Source: Candidatus Nitronauta litoralis (GTDB lineage Bacteria > Nitrospinota > Nitrospinia > Nitrospinales > Nitrospinaceae). Taken from it: a DNA stretch of 64,000 nt. The position numbers were made by a program, and so were the translations under genes. The notes beneath the pieces were generated by a model. It was not told the origin of the DNA. It made no database searches and saw only the letters and a list, made by a program, of their open reading frames with translations. Of this stretch, positions 28,041-36,836 are shown piece after piece (position 1 is the first letter of the stretch; each line of letters starts with the position of its first letter). Location of the stretch: assembly GCA_015698285.1 (NCBI GenBank), contig CP048685.1:1116001-1180000 (forward strand), written 5' to 3'.

Positions 28041-28696
28041 GTAACCAGTTGTTTGATGCAGTAACCCGCATTGCCCGACATGAAGTGAAAGCGGTGCCCA
28101 CAATTTCTGTTGGACAGGTAACCGAAGTATTCAACATGGTCGCCGGGGGTGGTGATCATTCGGTCACCGTCGAACTCAGGGACCGGGGTTTGATCCTGCC
28201 CAATGTGCCCATTGCCGTAGGCGCGTTGGGACTGGCCGCCACACCTGATGTTGGCGATCTGGTAGTTGTTGTGTTTGCAGAGGGAGACCTGCACGGTCCG
28301 GTGGTTGTTGGACGTTTGTATCACAGTGATCTCGCTCCCCCCAAACATGAAGCCGGTCAGATCGTGGTCGAATTGCCTCCCGGGGATTCCAATCCCGCAC
28401 TCAAGATGTTACTGGATTCAGGTGTCCCAGCCATGAACCTTCAGGTCGGGCCGGACACAACGGTCGAGATCAATGACGGACTGGTTGAACTGAAAAGTAA
28501 GGGAGCCAAGGTGGCGGTGGATGCAACAGGGTCGGAAGAAATCACGGTGGATGTGGGTCAGGCCAGTCTGACACTCTCCGCCAATGGAGAAATGGCAATC
28601 AAAGCCAGCAACAAGCTGGTCATCGAAGCCACCGAACTCGAACTGAAAGGTTCCGCTACTGTAAAAATCAGCGGAGCCAAAGTAGATATCAATTAA
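28037..28696 (+). CDS. Baseplate spike protein (gpV/gp5-like OB fold with beta-helix)
   Basis: 219 residues, GTGA overlap with hub. N-terminal OB-fold region (TISVGQVTEVFNMVAGGGDH, PDVGDLVVVVFAEGDLHGPV, VVGRLYHSD) typical of gpV/VgrG spikes. From about residue 120 the sequence runs as short beta strands, ending with a repeated hydrophobic-polar pattern (ASLTLSANGEMAIKASNKLV, IEATELELKGSATVKISGAK) forming the triangular beta-helix needle. No lysozyme domain. It should carry the PAAR-like tip encoded next. Confidence 0.88.
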   Translation: MSNQLFDAVTRIARHEVKAVPTISVGQVTEVFNMVAGGGDHSVTVELRDRGLILPNVPIAVGALGLAATPDVGDLVVVVFAEGDLHGPVVVGRLYHSDLAPPKHEAGQIVVELPPGDSNPALKMLLDSGVPAMNLQVGPDTTVEINDGLVELKSKGAKVAVDATGSEEITVDVGQASLTLSANGEMAIKASNKLVIEATELELKGSATVKISGAKVDIN

Positions 28697-28720
28697 CGCA
28701 GCGGTTACACGAGGAACAAA

Positions 28721-29122
28721 ATGGGAAATCCGGTAGCGACCATGAATTCGCAGGTGATGGCAACCGACACGCACATTGTTCTGGTACCCACCCCAGGAGG
28801 TCCGGTACCCACACCACTACCGCACATATTTTCAGGAGCCATAATGGGTGCGACCGTTCCAACGGTGAACATCGGGGGTCAGGCCGCAGCTGTTCAGGAT
28901 TCCATTGCTTTCAATAATCCGCCACATATCCCGATGCCCCCTGGAGCCTCGTTTCAGGCTCCACCGAATAACCAGGGGAAAGTCATATTAGCCAGTTTTA
29001 CTGTAAATGTTGGTGGAAAAGGGTTAGCCCGAGTGGGCGATATGGTTGAAACCTGCAATGACCCCGCACCACTTCCGGTAGGAACGATTACCGGCCCTGC
29101 GGGCACCGTGTTTGCGGGTTAA
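28721..29122 (+). CDS. PAAR-like spike tip (DUF4150-type)
   Basis: 133 residues, ribosome site CGAGGAACAAA. PAAR/DUF4150 features: PTPGGPVPTPLPHIFSGAIM, GATVPTVNIGGQAAAVQDS, a PPHIPMPPGASF stretch and a final GKGLARVGDMVETC with the metal-binding Cys/His set (DTHIVL... ETCND). These proteins cap the spike and may carry effectors. Located directly after the spike gene, as expected. Confidence 0.8.
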   Translation: MGNPVATMNSQVMATDTHIVLVPTPGGPVPTPLPHIFSGAIMGATVPTVNIGGQAAAVQDSIAFNNPPHIPMPPGASFQAPPNNQGKVILASFTVNVGGKGLARVGDMVETCNDPAPLPVGTITGPAGTVFAG

Positions 29123-29151
29123 CGTTTTCATGATTTTTGGAGACAACGTTC

Positions 29152-29616
29152 GTGCGATTTGAACAACTGGGAACAGATTTAAAAGTAGTGATCGGACCCC
29201 CTGCAATGGCCGCCCACGATACCAGTCCGCTCGATTTACGGATGGATCCCCGGTTTTTTCCTTCAGATCAAAAAGGGACCTATGACTTTCAGACAATCAA
29301 CGGCAGGGAAACCCTGGCACAGGCGATGATTCTGAGGCTATTGACTCCAAAAGGATCGCTGGCGGAACTGGGCCATGCTGATTACGGTTCCCGGTTGTCT
29401 GAATTGATCGGTCGCCGAAAAACTGCCTCAATCCGGGCGTTATGCAAGGCCTATGTATTGGAAACTGTGGCCCAGGAACCGCGTGTTGAAGACAAGGCCG
29501 TTTCTTTTTCTTTTGATATTCCAAGCGAAGGCCCATCTGAAATACGTTTCAATCTTGCAATCAAACCTAAAACGGAACCTGAACCGGTGACCTTGAATTT
29601 TGCGGTGGCATTATGA
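29152..29616 (+). CDS. Baseplate wedge protein, gp25/GPW family
   Basis: 154 residues from GTG 29152, chosen for TGGAGA 8 nt upstream; a TTG at 29137 is an alternative. The GPW/gp25 domain is visible: ETLAQAMILRLLTPKGSLAE, LGHADYGSRLSELIG, then RALCKAYVLETVAQEPRVED. This is the part that initiates sheath assembly at the baseplate. Preceded by a short N-terminal extension that includes GPPAMAAHDTSPLDLRMDP. Stop overlaps the baseplate J start. Confidence 0.85.
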   Translation: MRFEQLGTDLKVVIGPPAMAAHDTSPLDLRMDPRFFPSDQKGTYDFQTINGRETLAQAMILRLLTPKGSLAELGHADYGSRLSELIGRRKTASIRALCKAYVLETVAQEPRVEDKAVSFSFDIPSEGPSEIRFNLAIKPKTEPEPVTLNFAVAL

Positions 29617-31352
29617 AGTTTGAACCAAGGGATTATCCAGACATTGTAAGAGACCTCTTGACCTCCCTGACCAAAGGAACGGTCAGAGAAAAAGTCACCG
29701 TCCCGGGTGTCGAAGGCCCCATCATTCTCAAGGAACTGGCTAACCGCCCGTTGCGCCGTGTCTCGCATTTGCAGGGAAAAGTGAGCAGTGGAGATGAAAA
29801 TGATTCCGAGGGCAGGAATTTCAGATTCACTTCAGCCGATTTCGAATTGATCTCCAGTACGGGAGGTGAAGAGTTTGACGCCATCCGGTTTAGAGAAGGC
29901 GGCAACAAACCCCTGCCCGGTTCGGATCTTTACGTAAATTATTTTCCAGTCAACATCGATCCAATGCCGGTCACCGACCTCAACATCGGCTCGGTTGTTC
30001 GAACCATACTGGAATCCCTCGCAGTTGAGCTCACCCTGGAAGAACAACTACTGGAGAGGGTTTATAAATCCGCCTTCCTGGAAACAGCAGAAAAACAGTC
30101 ATTGGACAAGGTCGTTGCACTGGTCGGAGTCAAACGAATTCCGACGGGAGTTCCCACCGCGAAACTCCGTTTCGTCCGAGCCACCGGAACTGTTGGCAGA
30201 ATAACCATTCCTGTGGGAACACGGGTGAGCGATGTTGAGGGGAAAAATCTTTACCAGACGGTCGCCCCGTTAATCCTCGAACCGGGAGAGTCTTCGCGCG
30301 AGATCAACGCTGTCGGCATCAACAGTAAAACGGAAGCGGTGCCTGCAGATTCTTTATCCCGACTGGAAATGATGATTGCCGGGGTCGGCAGTGTGACCAA
30401 CCCCACTGAGGCCTGGACCCGAAGCGATCCTGAAACGGATGAAAGTCTTCGACGACGTGCAAAGGGCGCTCTTCACAAAGCCATTCGAGGAACTCTCGAT
30501 GCGTTGAAATTCGGAATTCTTTCCATCGAAGGGGTACAGGATGTTGCCCTGCAGGAATTCCCCAATGGTGTACCGGGTGAAGTCAAAATAGATGTGGTTT
30601 ACGAGCAAAATTCCGATCCTGCATTGCAGGATCAAGTCAACCGCAGAATCGATGAACTTCGCCCAGCCGGTATTCGGGTTCTATTGGGTCAGGCCGCGAA
30701 AACCAAGGTAACGGCGCAGATCGAAATCACCCTGGCCGGTACTGGAGTGCCTGAGTCAGAACTGGAACCGCTAAAAAATGATGTCGAGGCCCGGTTGGCA
30801 GAATTCCTTGGCCAGCTTTCTCCGGGTGGTGTTGCACGCCAGGCTCAGATGGTCTCAACCGTAATGTCTGATTCAAGAATTGTGGATGCAAAAATCGAAT
30901 TGAGTGCCGAAGGGGGTCCACAGCAAGACAAGCTGGAACTGGCAACAGGTCACGCTATAGACCTCGTTCAGCCATTTTCATTCCTGCAAGTCAAAAAAGA
31001 AGACACCGGCGGTTCGGCCCTGGCTACAACCGCTGAAGTGGATCTTACCTTACCGGTACATCTGGAACCGGGTGTGACTCAATCCGAACTAGAACAGACT
31101 ATTCGTCTGGCCGCTCAATCCCATATGGACTTACTGGTTACCGCCGGGACTCCATATTCCATAGACTCGCTGGCAGCTGCCATCCGTGACGATACCCGAT
31201 TCGCCCTCATCCGTGCAGAGGCTTTGTCCGTGGTTGAAAGTCAGGGACGTTTCATTCAGCTGGCAGACCAGTTGGGAGAATACACACCACAACCCAACGA
31301 AACACTGCATTTACGTAATGTCACTCTCGATGTTCGGGAAGGAGGGAGTTGA
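29613..31352 (+). CDS. Baseplate J-like wedge protein
   Basis: 579 residues, ATGA overlap with gp25. Characteristic blocks: FLETAEKQSLDKVVALVGVK, RIPTGVPTAKLRFVRATGT, TEAWTRSDPETDESLRRRAK and GTLDALKFGILSIEGVQDVA, as in phage Mu/P2 gpJ and T4 gp6. A C-terminal extension (about residues 460-579) forms an extra beta/alpha domain ending in DVREGG. It forms the wedge ring of the baseplate with gp25 and the next gene product. Confidence 0.9.
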   Translation: MKFEPRDYPDIVRDLLTSLTKGTVREKVTVPGVEGPIILKELANRPLRRVSHLQGKVSSGDENDSEGRNFRFTSADFELISSTGGEEFDAIRFREGGNKPLPGSDLYVNYFPVNIDPMPVTDLNIGSVVRTILESLAVELTLEEQLLERVYKSAFLETAEKQSLDKVVALVGVKRIPTGVPTAKLRFVRATGTVGRITIPVGTRVSDVEGKNLYQTVAPLILEPGESSREINAVGINSKTEAVPADSLSRLEMMIAGVGSVTNPTEAWTRSDPETDESLRRRAKGALHKAIRGTLDALKFGILSIEGVQDVALQEFPNGVPGEVKIDVVYEQNSDPALQDQVNRRIDELRPAGIRVLLGQAAKTKVTAQIEITLAGTGVPESELEPLKNDVEARLAEFLGQLSPGGVARQAQMVSTVMSDSRIVDAKIELSAEGGPQQDKLELATGHAIDLVQPFSFLQVKKEDTGGSALATTAEVDLTLPVHLEPGVTQSELEQTIRLAAQSHMDLLVTAGTPYSIDSLAAAIRDDTRFALIRAEALSVVESQGRFIQLADQLGEYTPQPNETLHLRNVTLDVREGGS

Positions 31353-32641
31353 TGGCACACGTAGATTCCATTCGCGACCGACTACCGGAACTTTATAAAG
31401 AGGGAAAAAACCTTTCGCGGCTGCTGGATGTCATGGCTTTGCCGCTGGAGGAGATGGATCAAGAGATGCGCGACATCCAGCGATCCCACTTTTTTAATCA
31501 GTGCGTGACCCTTGATGATGCTTCCAAACTTGGCGCCATTCTGGATATCCCCGTGGAAGATTGGCAATCGTTCCGGGATTACCGGCTCTGGGTCCATTCC
31601 CTGAGGGATGCACGATTAAAAGCCGGGGCCGTCACTCGAGAGGGAATTCGTCTGTTTGTCCATCAATATCTGGAAGGGTTTCAAAGACTGAAGGAAGTGA
31701 AACTGTCGCCTCCTGCTACTGAATTATCAACAACTGAATCGGATACGATTCCCAGTCTGATTGAAAATCCTCCGGTCTACCGTTACATGCGTCCACCGGG
31801 ACCCAATGGTCTGGCGCCACTTGATCGTTTCAAAGTGACCAACAACGGGTTGGACTCCGCTCCGATCAACCTGGTGCTCACCGCATTCGGTAGTGACGCT
31901 CCTGAATACGCACCCATGTTGATGAATGTGACAACCGGAAACGCCCTTGTGTTTCTTGGCGCAATTCCCACTGGAAAGCGACTTTGGATCTGGTCAGAAA
32001 AAAAGGAAGACGACTCACTTTCTTTACATGCTGAACTGGAAGGCCATACGGTCACAGATAAATTGAAGTTCATTGAAGGCCTGGTGCCCGGAGATGCCAA
32101 CACCGCTGTACAAGCCAGCGGGGATCCTCAACCTTTGATGCTCGAGCGTGGGACCAATGAATTCTGGTTCATGCCTCTGGCTCACTTTGATGTACCCGGG
32201 TTGGATCGTGCACTGCTTGCCCTGGCTGACCTGAACCTTAAGCAGGGTGTGTGGGATGAGACCCTGTTCGATCATTCCCTGTTTTCTCAACAAGCAGCTG
32301 TGGCTCTTCAAATGTTGTGGGTGGAATCTGCACCAGCCTCCTTCAAGGTTGAGTTACCGGCACAATCCATGTTGAGTCAGGCAGGAAACCTGGAAGAAGG
32401 ACTTTCCGATCGGGACCGGTTGGAAAGCTCACTTGATGAGGCCCTGAGACGGTTGTCCGCGGCGGGTGTGGAATCACGGGTTCATATGCGGTCCCACAGG
32501 GAAGTTCAAGGAGCGCGGGAACGGCTGGCGAGAGTCCTGCCCATGACCATTAAAGAAAAAGGCAGTATCGGGTCCGATGATTTACCCGATTCCGGTGGAG
32601 CCTTTGGTATTACCGATTTTGACAATTCAATTTTCCGTTAG
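31352..32641 (+). CDS. Tail protein I-like baseplate component
   Basis: 429 residues. ATG 31352 overlaps the TGA of the J gene by one base (TGATG) and has AAGGAGG 6 nt upstream; a TTG 3 bp earlier is less likely. N-terminal part fits the P2-gpI/tail protein I pattern: SIRDRLPELYKEGKNLSRLL, DVMALPLEEMDQEMRDIQRS, FRDYRLWVHSLRDARLKAGA. The middle (about 145-330) is an added beta domain not present in gpI, and a C-terminal helical stretch follows. It should join the wedge to fibres. Confidence 0.75.
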   Translation: MAHVDSIRDRLPELYKEGKNLSRLLDVMALPLEEMDQEMRDIQRSHFFNQCVTLDDASKLGAILDIPVEDWQSFRDYRLWVHSLRDARLKAGAVTREGIRLFVHQYLEGFQRLKEVKLSPPATELSTTESDTIPSLIENPPVYRYMRPPGPNGLAPLDRFKVTNNGLDSAPINLVLTAFGSDAPEYAPMLMNVTTGNALVFLGAIPTGKRLWIWSEKKEDDSLSLHAELEGHTVTDKLKFIEGLVPGDANTAVQASGDPQPLMLERGTNEFWFMPLAHFDVPGLDRALLALADLNLKQGVWDETLFDHSLFSQQAAVALQMLWVESAPASFKVELPAQSMLSQAGNLEEGLSDRDRLESSLDEALRRLSAAGVESRVHMRSHREVQGARERLARVLPMTIKEKGSIGSDDLPDSGGAFGITDFDNSIFR

Positions 32642-32657
32642 GGAAAGGTATTGAATC

Positions 32658-33170
32658 ATGAGAGCTCAAGTTCATTTGGAGTTGCGCGATATCGCGTCCG
32701 GGAAATTGCTGGAGAACCGTCACGCTAAAAATACCGTGATGCAATCCGGAGCCATGCTGATTGCGGAATTGTTTTCCGGGAGAGGTAGCCGGATCACTCA
32801 TATGGGAGTTGGAACCAACGATGGAACGCCTGACGATATTTCTATTGTCGAATTGCGTAACGAACCGGTGGGAGAAAATCCCGCACTCACGGGTGGCCTG
32901 CTTGCTCCCATTTCAACGGACAGTTTTCAGTTTGAAATCAATGCCGTAAAACGTCTGGTGCAGGTCCGGGTGAGGGCCACCCTGCCTTCGGACGCCGCTG
33001 TGGGCATGGTGCGCGAAGCCGGATTGATTTCGCAACAGGTCCCTGAAGGCGAGGGAGACCCAACAAACGTCCTTTACAACCGGGTCACCTTTGCTCCCAT
33101 CGATAAGAAAGATGATCACGAGTTAACTTTATTCTGGGAAGTGGAATTTCCCTTTGGAGATCTTCATTGA
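32658..33170 (+). CDS. Tail-collar/fibre-attachment-like protein
   Basis: 170 residues, AAAGG 11 nt upstream. The block NTVMQSGAMLIAELFSGRGS, ITHMGVGTNDGTPDDISIVE is like the tail-collar or fibre base domain at the start of phage tail fibre proteins (SGxxLIAxLFxGxGxxxIxxMGVGT). The remaining half is beta rich, including VRVRATLPSDAAVGMVREAG. As a stand-alone protein it could sit at the baseplate rim. Assignment is by this motif. Confidence 0.6.
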   Translation: MRAQVHLELRDIASGKLLENRHAKNTVMQSGAMLIAELFSGRGSRITHMGVGTNDGTPDDISIVELRNEPVGENPALTGGLLAPISTDSFQFEINAVKRLVQVRVRATLPSDAAVGMVREAGLISQQVPEGEGDPTNVLYNRVTFAPIDKKDDHELTLFWEVEFPFGDLH

Positions 33171-33195
33171 TCTTCGCGATTGAAGGAGAACAGCC

Positions 33196-34152
33196 ATGGC
33201 GTTAAAAGCTTCTTTTAACATACAACTGCAGGGGTTTCCGCAAGCCAACCGGGATGCCGAGGTGACTCTCGTCAACCAGTCGACGGGCAGCCGGTTTGTC
33301 CGAAAACCATTTCTCGATGGCCAGCTTATTATGAGGGACCTTGATCCGGGCCCGTATGAAATTTCGGTGAGACATCCAAATCTAATACAACCCATAGACA
33401 GACGCGTGGTCCGGCTGTTTCCCCAACCCTTCCCAACCCGGGTGCCGGTTGTGGTGCGTCCGGAATTGTTCCGGGACACTCCTATTCGCGATATCCCGGA
33501 TGCTGACCTGACTCCTGTTCAACAAACAGCGACTACCGTCCGGGAAACCCTCACTCCCCTGGGTACAAAAAGTGCCGGGGAAACTATCCGTTCAACCGAC
33601 TGGAATGCACTGGTGGGTGCCATGTCGGACCTTGCCGGGGCCGTACTGGAACTGACACAACTGGTCTCACCCATTGGCCATGACCATCCCGAGATTGCTG
33701 AAAAAACGGCAGAGATTCAGGGCAACATCCGGCGCTTCACCGAATCATTCGGGCGCAGCCTGCTTGAACTTCGACGCGACATCGAAAGTCAGCAACTACG
33801 CAGGAATTTACTCGACACCCTGGACCGTGCCGGAGCTTCTTCTGAGATGAGGAACCGGTGGACCAAACGCATCGACGATCTCGAGGAATCCATTCAACAA
33901 CCCACGCCGGTCTGGACTGGCAAATTATCACGCGCAGGGAATGCTTTCTTAACGGAAGTGAACGAATTGGCAGTGGGTCAGGGTGCCGAAGGCGACAGCT
34001 TCCTGAAGGAACCTGCTGTCCAATCGGTAATGCTGGCGGCCACGCAATACGCAAATGTAGGAACCCAGGTCAAACCTGAAGATGAATTACAGACCTACAT
34101 GCGCACGACAACACAAAGCAAAAAATCGAAATTTTCCTGGGCGCAACGCTAG
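33196..34152 (+). CDS. Unknown injection-system protein: Ig-like N-domain plus W-N-x-L-V...HxH module
   Basis: 318 residues, AAGGAG upstream. Residues 1-85 look like a small carboxypeptidase-regulatory/Ig-like beta sandwich (DAEVTLVNQSTGSRFVRKPF, LDPGPYEISVRHPN). Residues 134-165 hold STDWNALVGAMSDLAGAVLE and GHDHPEI, with Trp136-Asn137 and His162-x-His164. The next gene's product has the same module with the same 26-residue spacing. The C-terminal part is helical (ETFGRSLLELRRDIESQQ). The HxH could bind metal at a fibre or baseplate interface, as in phage tail spikes. Role unknown. Confidence 0.6.
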   Translation: MALKASFNIQLQGFPQANRDAEVTLVNQSTGSRFVRKPFLDGQLIMRDLDPGPYEISVRHPNLIQPIDRRVVRLFPQPFPTRVPVVVRPELFRDTPIRDIPDADLTPVQQTATTVRETLTPLGTKSAGETIRSTDWNALVGAMSDLAGAVLELTQLVSPIGHDHPEIAEKTAEIQGNIRRFTESFGRSLLELRRDIESQQLRRNLLDTLDRAGASSEMRNRWTKRIDDLEESIQQPTPVWTGKLSRAGNAFLTEVNELAVGQGAEGDSFLKEPAVQSVMLAATQYANVGTQVKPEDELQTYMRTTTQSKKSKFSWAQR

Positions 34153-34179
34153 GGAAAGTTAACAAAGGAGAAACAGTAT

Positions 34180-35895
34180 ATGCCGACGGTAGCCAAGTTG
34201 GAAAAACTGGAAGCCCTGATAGAACGTCTCGAACCGATTGCTGAAAAACACCGGGGCGAGCTTATCGAAGCGCCGCACTGGAATTCCCTGGTGGATTCGG
34301 TGATTGAGGTTGCGCGGTCGGTATTGGCTGATGATAAGACCGAAGAAGTTCCCCCCCACGAACATTCGGATCAGGTGGGGTTGACCTGGCTGGACACCAA
34401 GTTGCGCGGGTTGATACTCGAAGGAGGATTGAACGATCCTGGCAGCGAATCTCAACTTTTCAAATTGAATCGTGAGATTGATGTCTTGTCGAAACAGTTT
34501 GACCAATTGCGGGATTCCTTGAGCCAATTGAAATCGGACCTAAATGGTGTCTCCACACGCGACCTGATGCGTGAATCCGACATGACCCGGGTGTCCAGAA
34601 AAATTGATGGAATAGCCGATGCCCGGGAGGATGTGACCAATCTGCGCCAAACCCTTCGAACCCTCGAAACGGATGTCAAACGTGCGGTTGAATTCGGTCA
34701 AACGGTTGTAAGGGACGGGGAGACCATAAATATTGCGGACATGTTGACCCGGGTTGAAAGAGTTGAAACCCTGAGGGCAGATCTCACAAACACGGAAGGA
34801 AAAGTTTTCAATGCCAATGATTTTGAAAAACGGTTAGTCGAATTACAAAATACTCTGGTGACCGAAGAGGAACTGGATGAGGTTCTTAAAACTGTACGGG
34901 ATCAGGTGGGAAGCGATTTACGAAGTTCTGTATTGGAAGAAACCCGGGAAATTGCTCAAAAAGTAACCACCGAGGCGATGGAGCCCATTAAAAATGAACT
35001 TCTTGGTCAGGTTAAAGAACAGATGGATTCGATCAGCTCCAGTATCGACACGCGAGTGAATGATGCGACATCCGATCTTGCGGCCAACCTGAGCAACACC
35101 CTTCAGAAGGAAACGCAAACTGAAATTGATCGAAGGATGAATTTATTGAAAGCAGAAATTACCCAGGAGTCCGAAACCAATCTGGGCAATTTTTCGAAAT
35201 CGATCGATCAGAGGTTTTCTTCTTTTCAGGATGATGTGGGGGAAAGAATTTCGTCTGGCATTGCCACCCAACTGGAAGGGACTTTAAAAGATTTTGAAAC
35301 CCGACTGAATGAATCCGACACAAGGATCACTGAACTTTCCAATAGAACCGACGAGAACATTGAGCAATCCAAGGCAAATGCTACCCGCATCGAACAAACC
35401 CGGCTTGAATTACTGGCAGCGGATGCCTCTTCAAGAAGTTCTGTTTCCAAACAATTGAGTGAGATGGAGAAAAACCTGAACGAATCCTTAACAGCAAAAA
35501 CAAATTCTCTCCGGGATACTTTGAACGAAGATCTGAACATCAGCATGAACCAGAAAATTACCGATCTGGAAGCCAGGCTTTCCAAAACAGCCAGCGAATC
35601 GGCCAGGGTCGAAACTAAACTGCAAACAAACGAACTGCGAGCAGACGTCAATGACATTGTTCAGAACCAGATGACCGTTTTGCAGAAAGACCTGGAAGCT
35701 TCAATTGAAAAACGTTTCACCAGCAATAATTCACGTTTAAACGGACTGGTCGCGGAAGAGGTGGCTCGTTCTACCTCCGATCTAAACAAAAGGATCCGGA
35801 CGGAAATTGAAGCAATTGAAACAGAACGAAAACGAAATATTGAAACAAATGAACGGTCAACCACAACGACACGAACACGCTCAGGAACGAGATAA
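34180..35895 (+). CDS. Long coiled-coil injection-system protein with HxH module
   Basis: 571 residues, AAAGGAG upstream. Trp34-Asn35-Ser-Leu-Val and His60-Glu-His62 form the module shared with the preceding protein. From about residue 80 to 555 the sequence is almost all heptad coiled coil, with the TNLRQTLRTLETDVKRAVE type and many Ser/Thr/Asn in core positions, and ends in a basic Thr/Arg tail (STTTTRTRSGTR). It could be a trimeric fibre stalk or a tape measure; the HxH module at the N-terminus and the place after the collar gene favour a fibre. No receptor-binding head follows in the same chain. Confidence 0.6.
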   Translation: MPTVAKLEKLEALIERLEPIAEKHRGELIEAPHWNSLVDSVIEVARSVLADDKTEEVPPHEHSDQVGLTWLDTKLRGLILEGGLNDPGSESQLFKLNREIDVLSKQFDQLRDSLSQLKSDLNGVSTRDLMRESDMTRVSRKIDGIADAREDVTNLRQTLRTLETDVKRAVEFGQTVVRDGETINIADMLTRVERVETLRADLTNTEGKVFNANDFEKRLVELQNTLVTEEELDEVLKTVRDQVGSDLRSSVLEETREIAQKVTTEAMEPIKNELLGQVKEQMDSISSSIDTRVNDATSDLAANLSNTLQKETQTEIDRRMNLLKAEITQESETNLGNFSKSIDQRFSSFQDDVGERISSGIATQLEGTLKDFETRLNESDTRITELSNRTDENIEQSKANATRIEQTRLELLAADASSRSSVSKQLSEMEKNLNESLTAKTNSLRDTLNEDLNISMNQKITDLEARLSKTASESARVETKLQTNELRADVNDIVQNQMTVLQKDLEASIEKRFTSNNSRLNGLVAEEVARSTSDLNKRIRTEIEAIETERKRNIETNERSTTTTRTRSGTR

Positions 35896-35925
35896 CGTAA
35901 CTCCAGATCAACACAACCGGGTGCC

Positions 35926-36834
35926 ATGCTTAGAGACTTTGAACAACGTTTTGCCCAGGTTCTGGGCAGCCAGTTAACGGCCCCTTTCGCTGGAAGGGTG
36001 CGTACGGCGCCTGTTGATACTGGCGATAATGGAATTCAAATCGTGGTGTCTGTTGGAAAAATGAAAATTCAATCGCCCGACTTTGGTTCGTTCCGGTCCG
36101 AAAATGCTCCTGGAATAACCGACCCGTTACGGATAGTTCGATTGCGTGGTGAAGTGGGAATCGTGGTGTTCCCGGCTCAGGGCCAGGGTCGCCAGCAACA
36201 ACTGCAGGGGATCGATTCACTGCTTTACCTTCTGGATACCCCTGATTTTCGCAACGCCAACGCTCTGGCTTCTCAACAGGACCAGGGGTTTCTTTTGGAT
36301 TATTTGAAGATCGTTGAAGCGGACCTGAGTATCCGGGACACCAATACCGATCCCACTCCCGACATCACCCTTGAGGTTGAGGGCTGGTTCTGGCCTATTG
36401 GTCAAACGGGTGTGTCCGGTGATGTAATCACTCAAGCCCATGTCCGGCAATTTGTGTTACCGGTTTCTATGGTGACCGACAATGGACCCATTGTTGCCGG
36501 TGGAAACGCGGTACAACTCAATTTCAATGTCGGCACCAGCGGATCCATGGTGCTCCAGGGCAGTTCCTCCTCTACTCTTCCCTTTGGGAACATTGCGGTT
36601 CGCTTGCTTTCTGCTGATGGCAGTCCGGGCCAGGGAAGTCTTTCGGGAGGATTGGCTGGGCCGGATAACAGTCAGTTGACACTCCTGGCTAACGGTTCCG
36701 CTTCGTTGTCGTACACACCACCCGGGTCGGCTACCAATGAGCGGGTTGTTGTTACCACAGTCATCATGGATGGCAATACGCCCGTGCGGCTGGGCATTGA
36801 ATTGGCCAGTTTTAATATTCAAGTCGGGAACTGA
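35926..36834 (+). CDS. Cap-like (DUF4255/Pvc16-type, tentative) protein with extra beta domain
   Basis: 302 residues; ATG at 35926. Residues 1-185 resemble a tail-terminator/cap protein: MLRDFEQRFAQVLGSQLTAP, QGIDSLLYLLDTPDFRNANA, then LDYLKIVEADLSIRD and DITLEVEGWFWPIG, the pattern of Pvc16/DUF4255 caps of extracellular systems. Residues about 190-300 form a second Ser/Gly-rich immunoglobulin-like domain (QLNFNVGTSGSMVLQGSS, VVVTTVIMDGNTPVRLGIEL). A cap carrying a separate surface domain would be unusual. Weak ribosome site. Confidence 0.5.
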   Translation: MLRDFEQRFAQVLGSQLTAPFAGRVRTAPVDTGDNGIQIVVSVGKMKIQSPDFGSFRSENAPGITDPLRIVRLRGEVGIVVFPAQGQGRQQQLQGIDSLLYLLDTPDFRNANALASQQDQGFLLDYLKIVEADLSIRDTNTDPTPDITLEVEGWFWPIGQTGVSGDVITQAHVRQFVLPVSMVTDNGPIVAGGNAVQLNFNVGTSGSMVLQGSSSSTLPFGNIAVRLLSADGSPGQGSLSGGLAGPDNSQLTLLANGSASLSYTPPGSATNERVVVTTVIMDGNTPVRLGIELASFNIQVGN

Positions 36835-36836
36835 CT

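Noticed and set aside
22837-29122. Type VI secretion system
   Set aside because: No TssB/TssC pair, no TssJLM membrane complex, no ClpV; the sheath is single-chain and phage-like, and gpJ/gpI baseplate genes are present.
34452-35927. Minus-strand ORFs opposite the coiled-coil gene
   Set aside because: Ser/Arg/Val-rich shadows of the heptad codons, no start signals.
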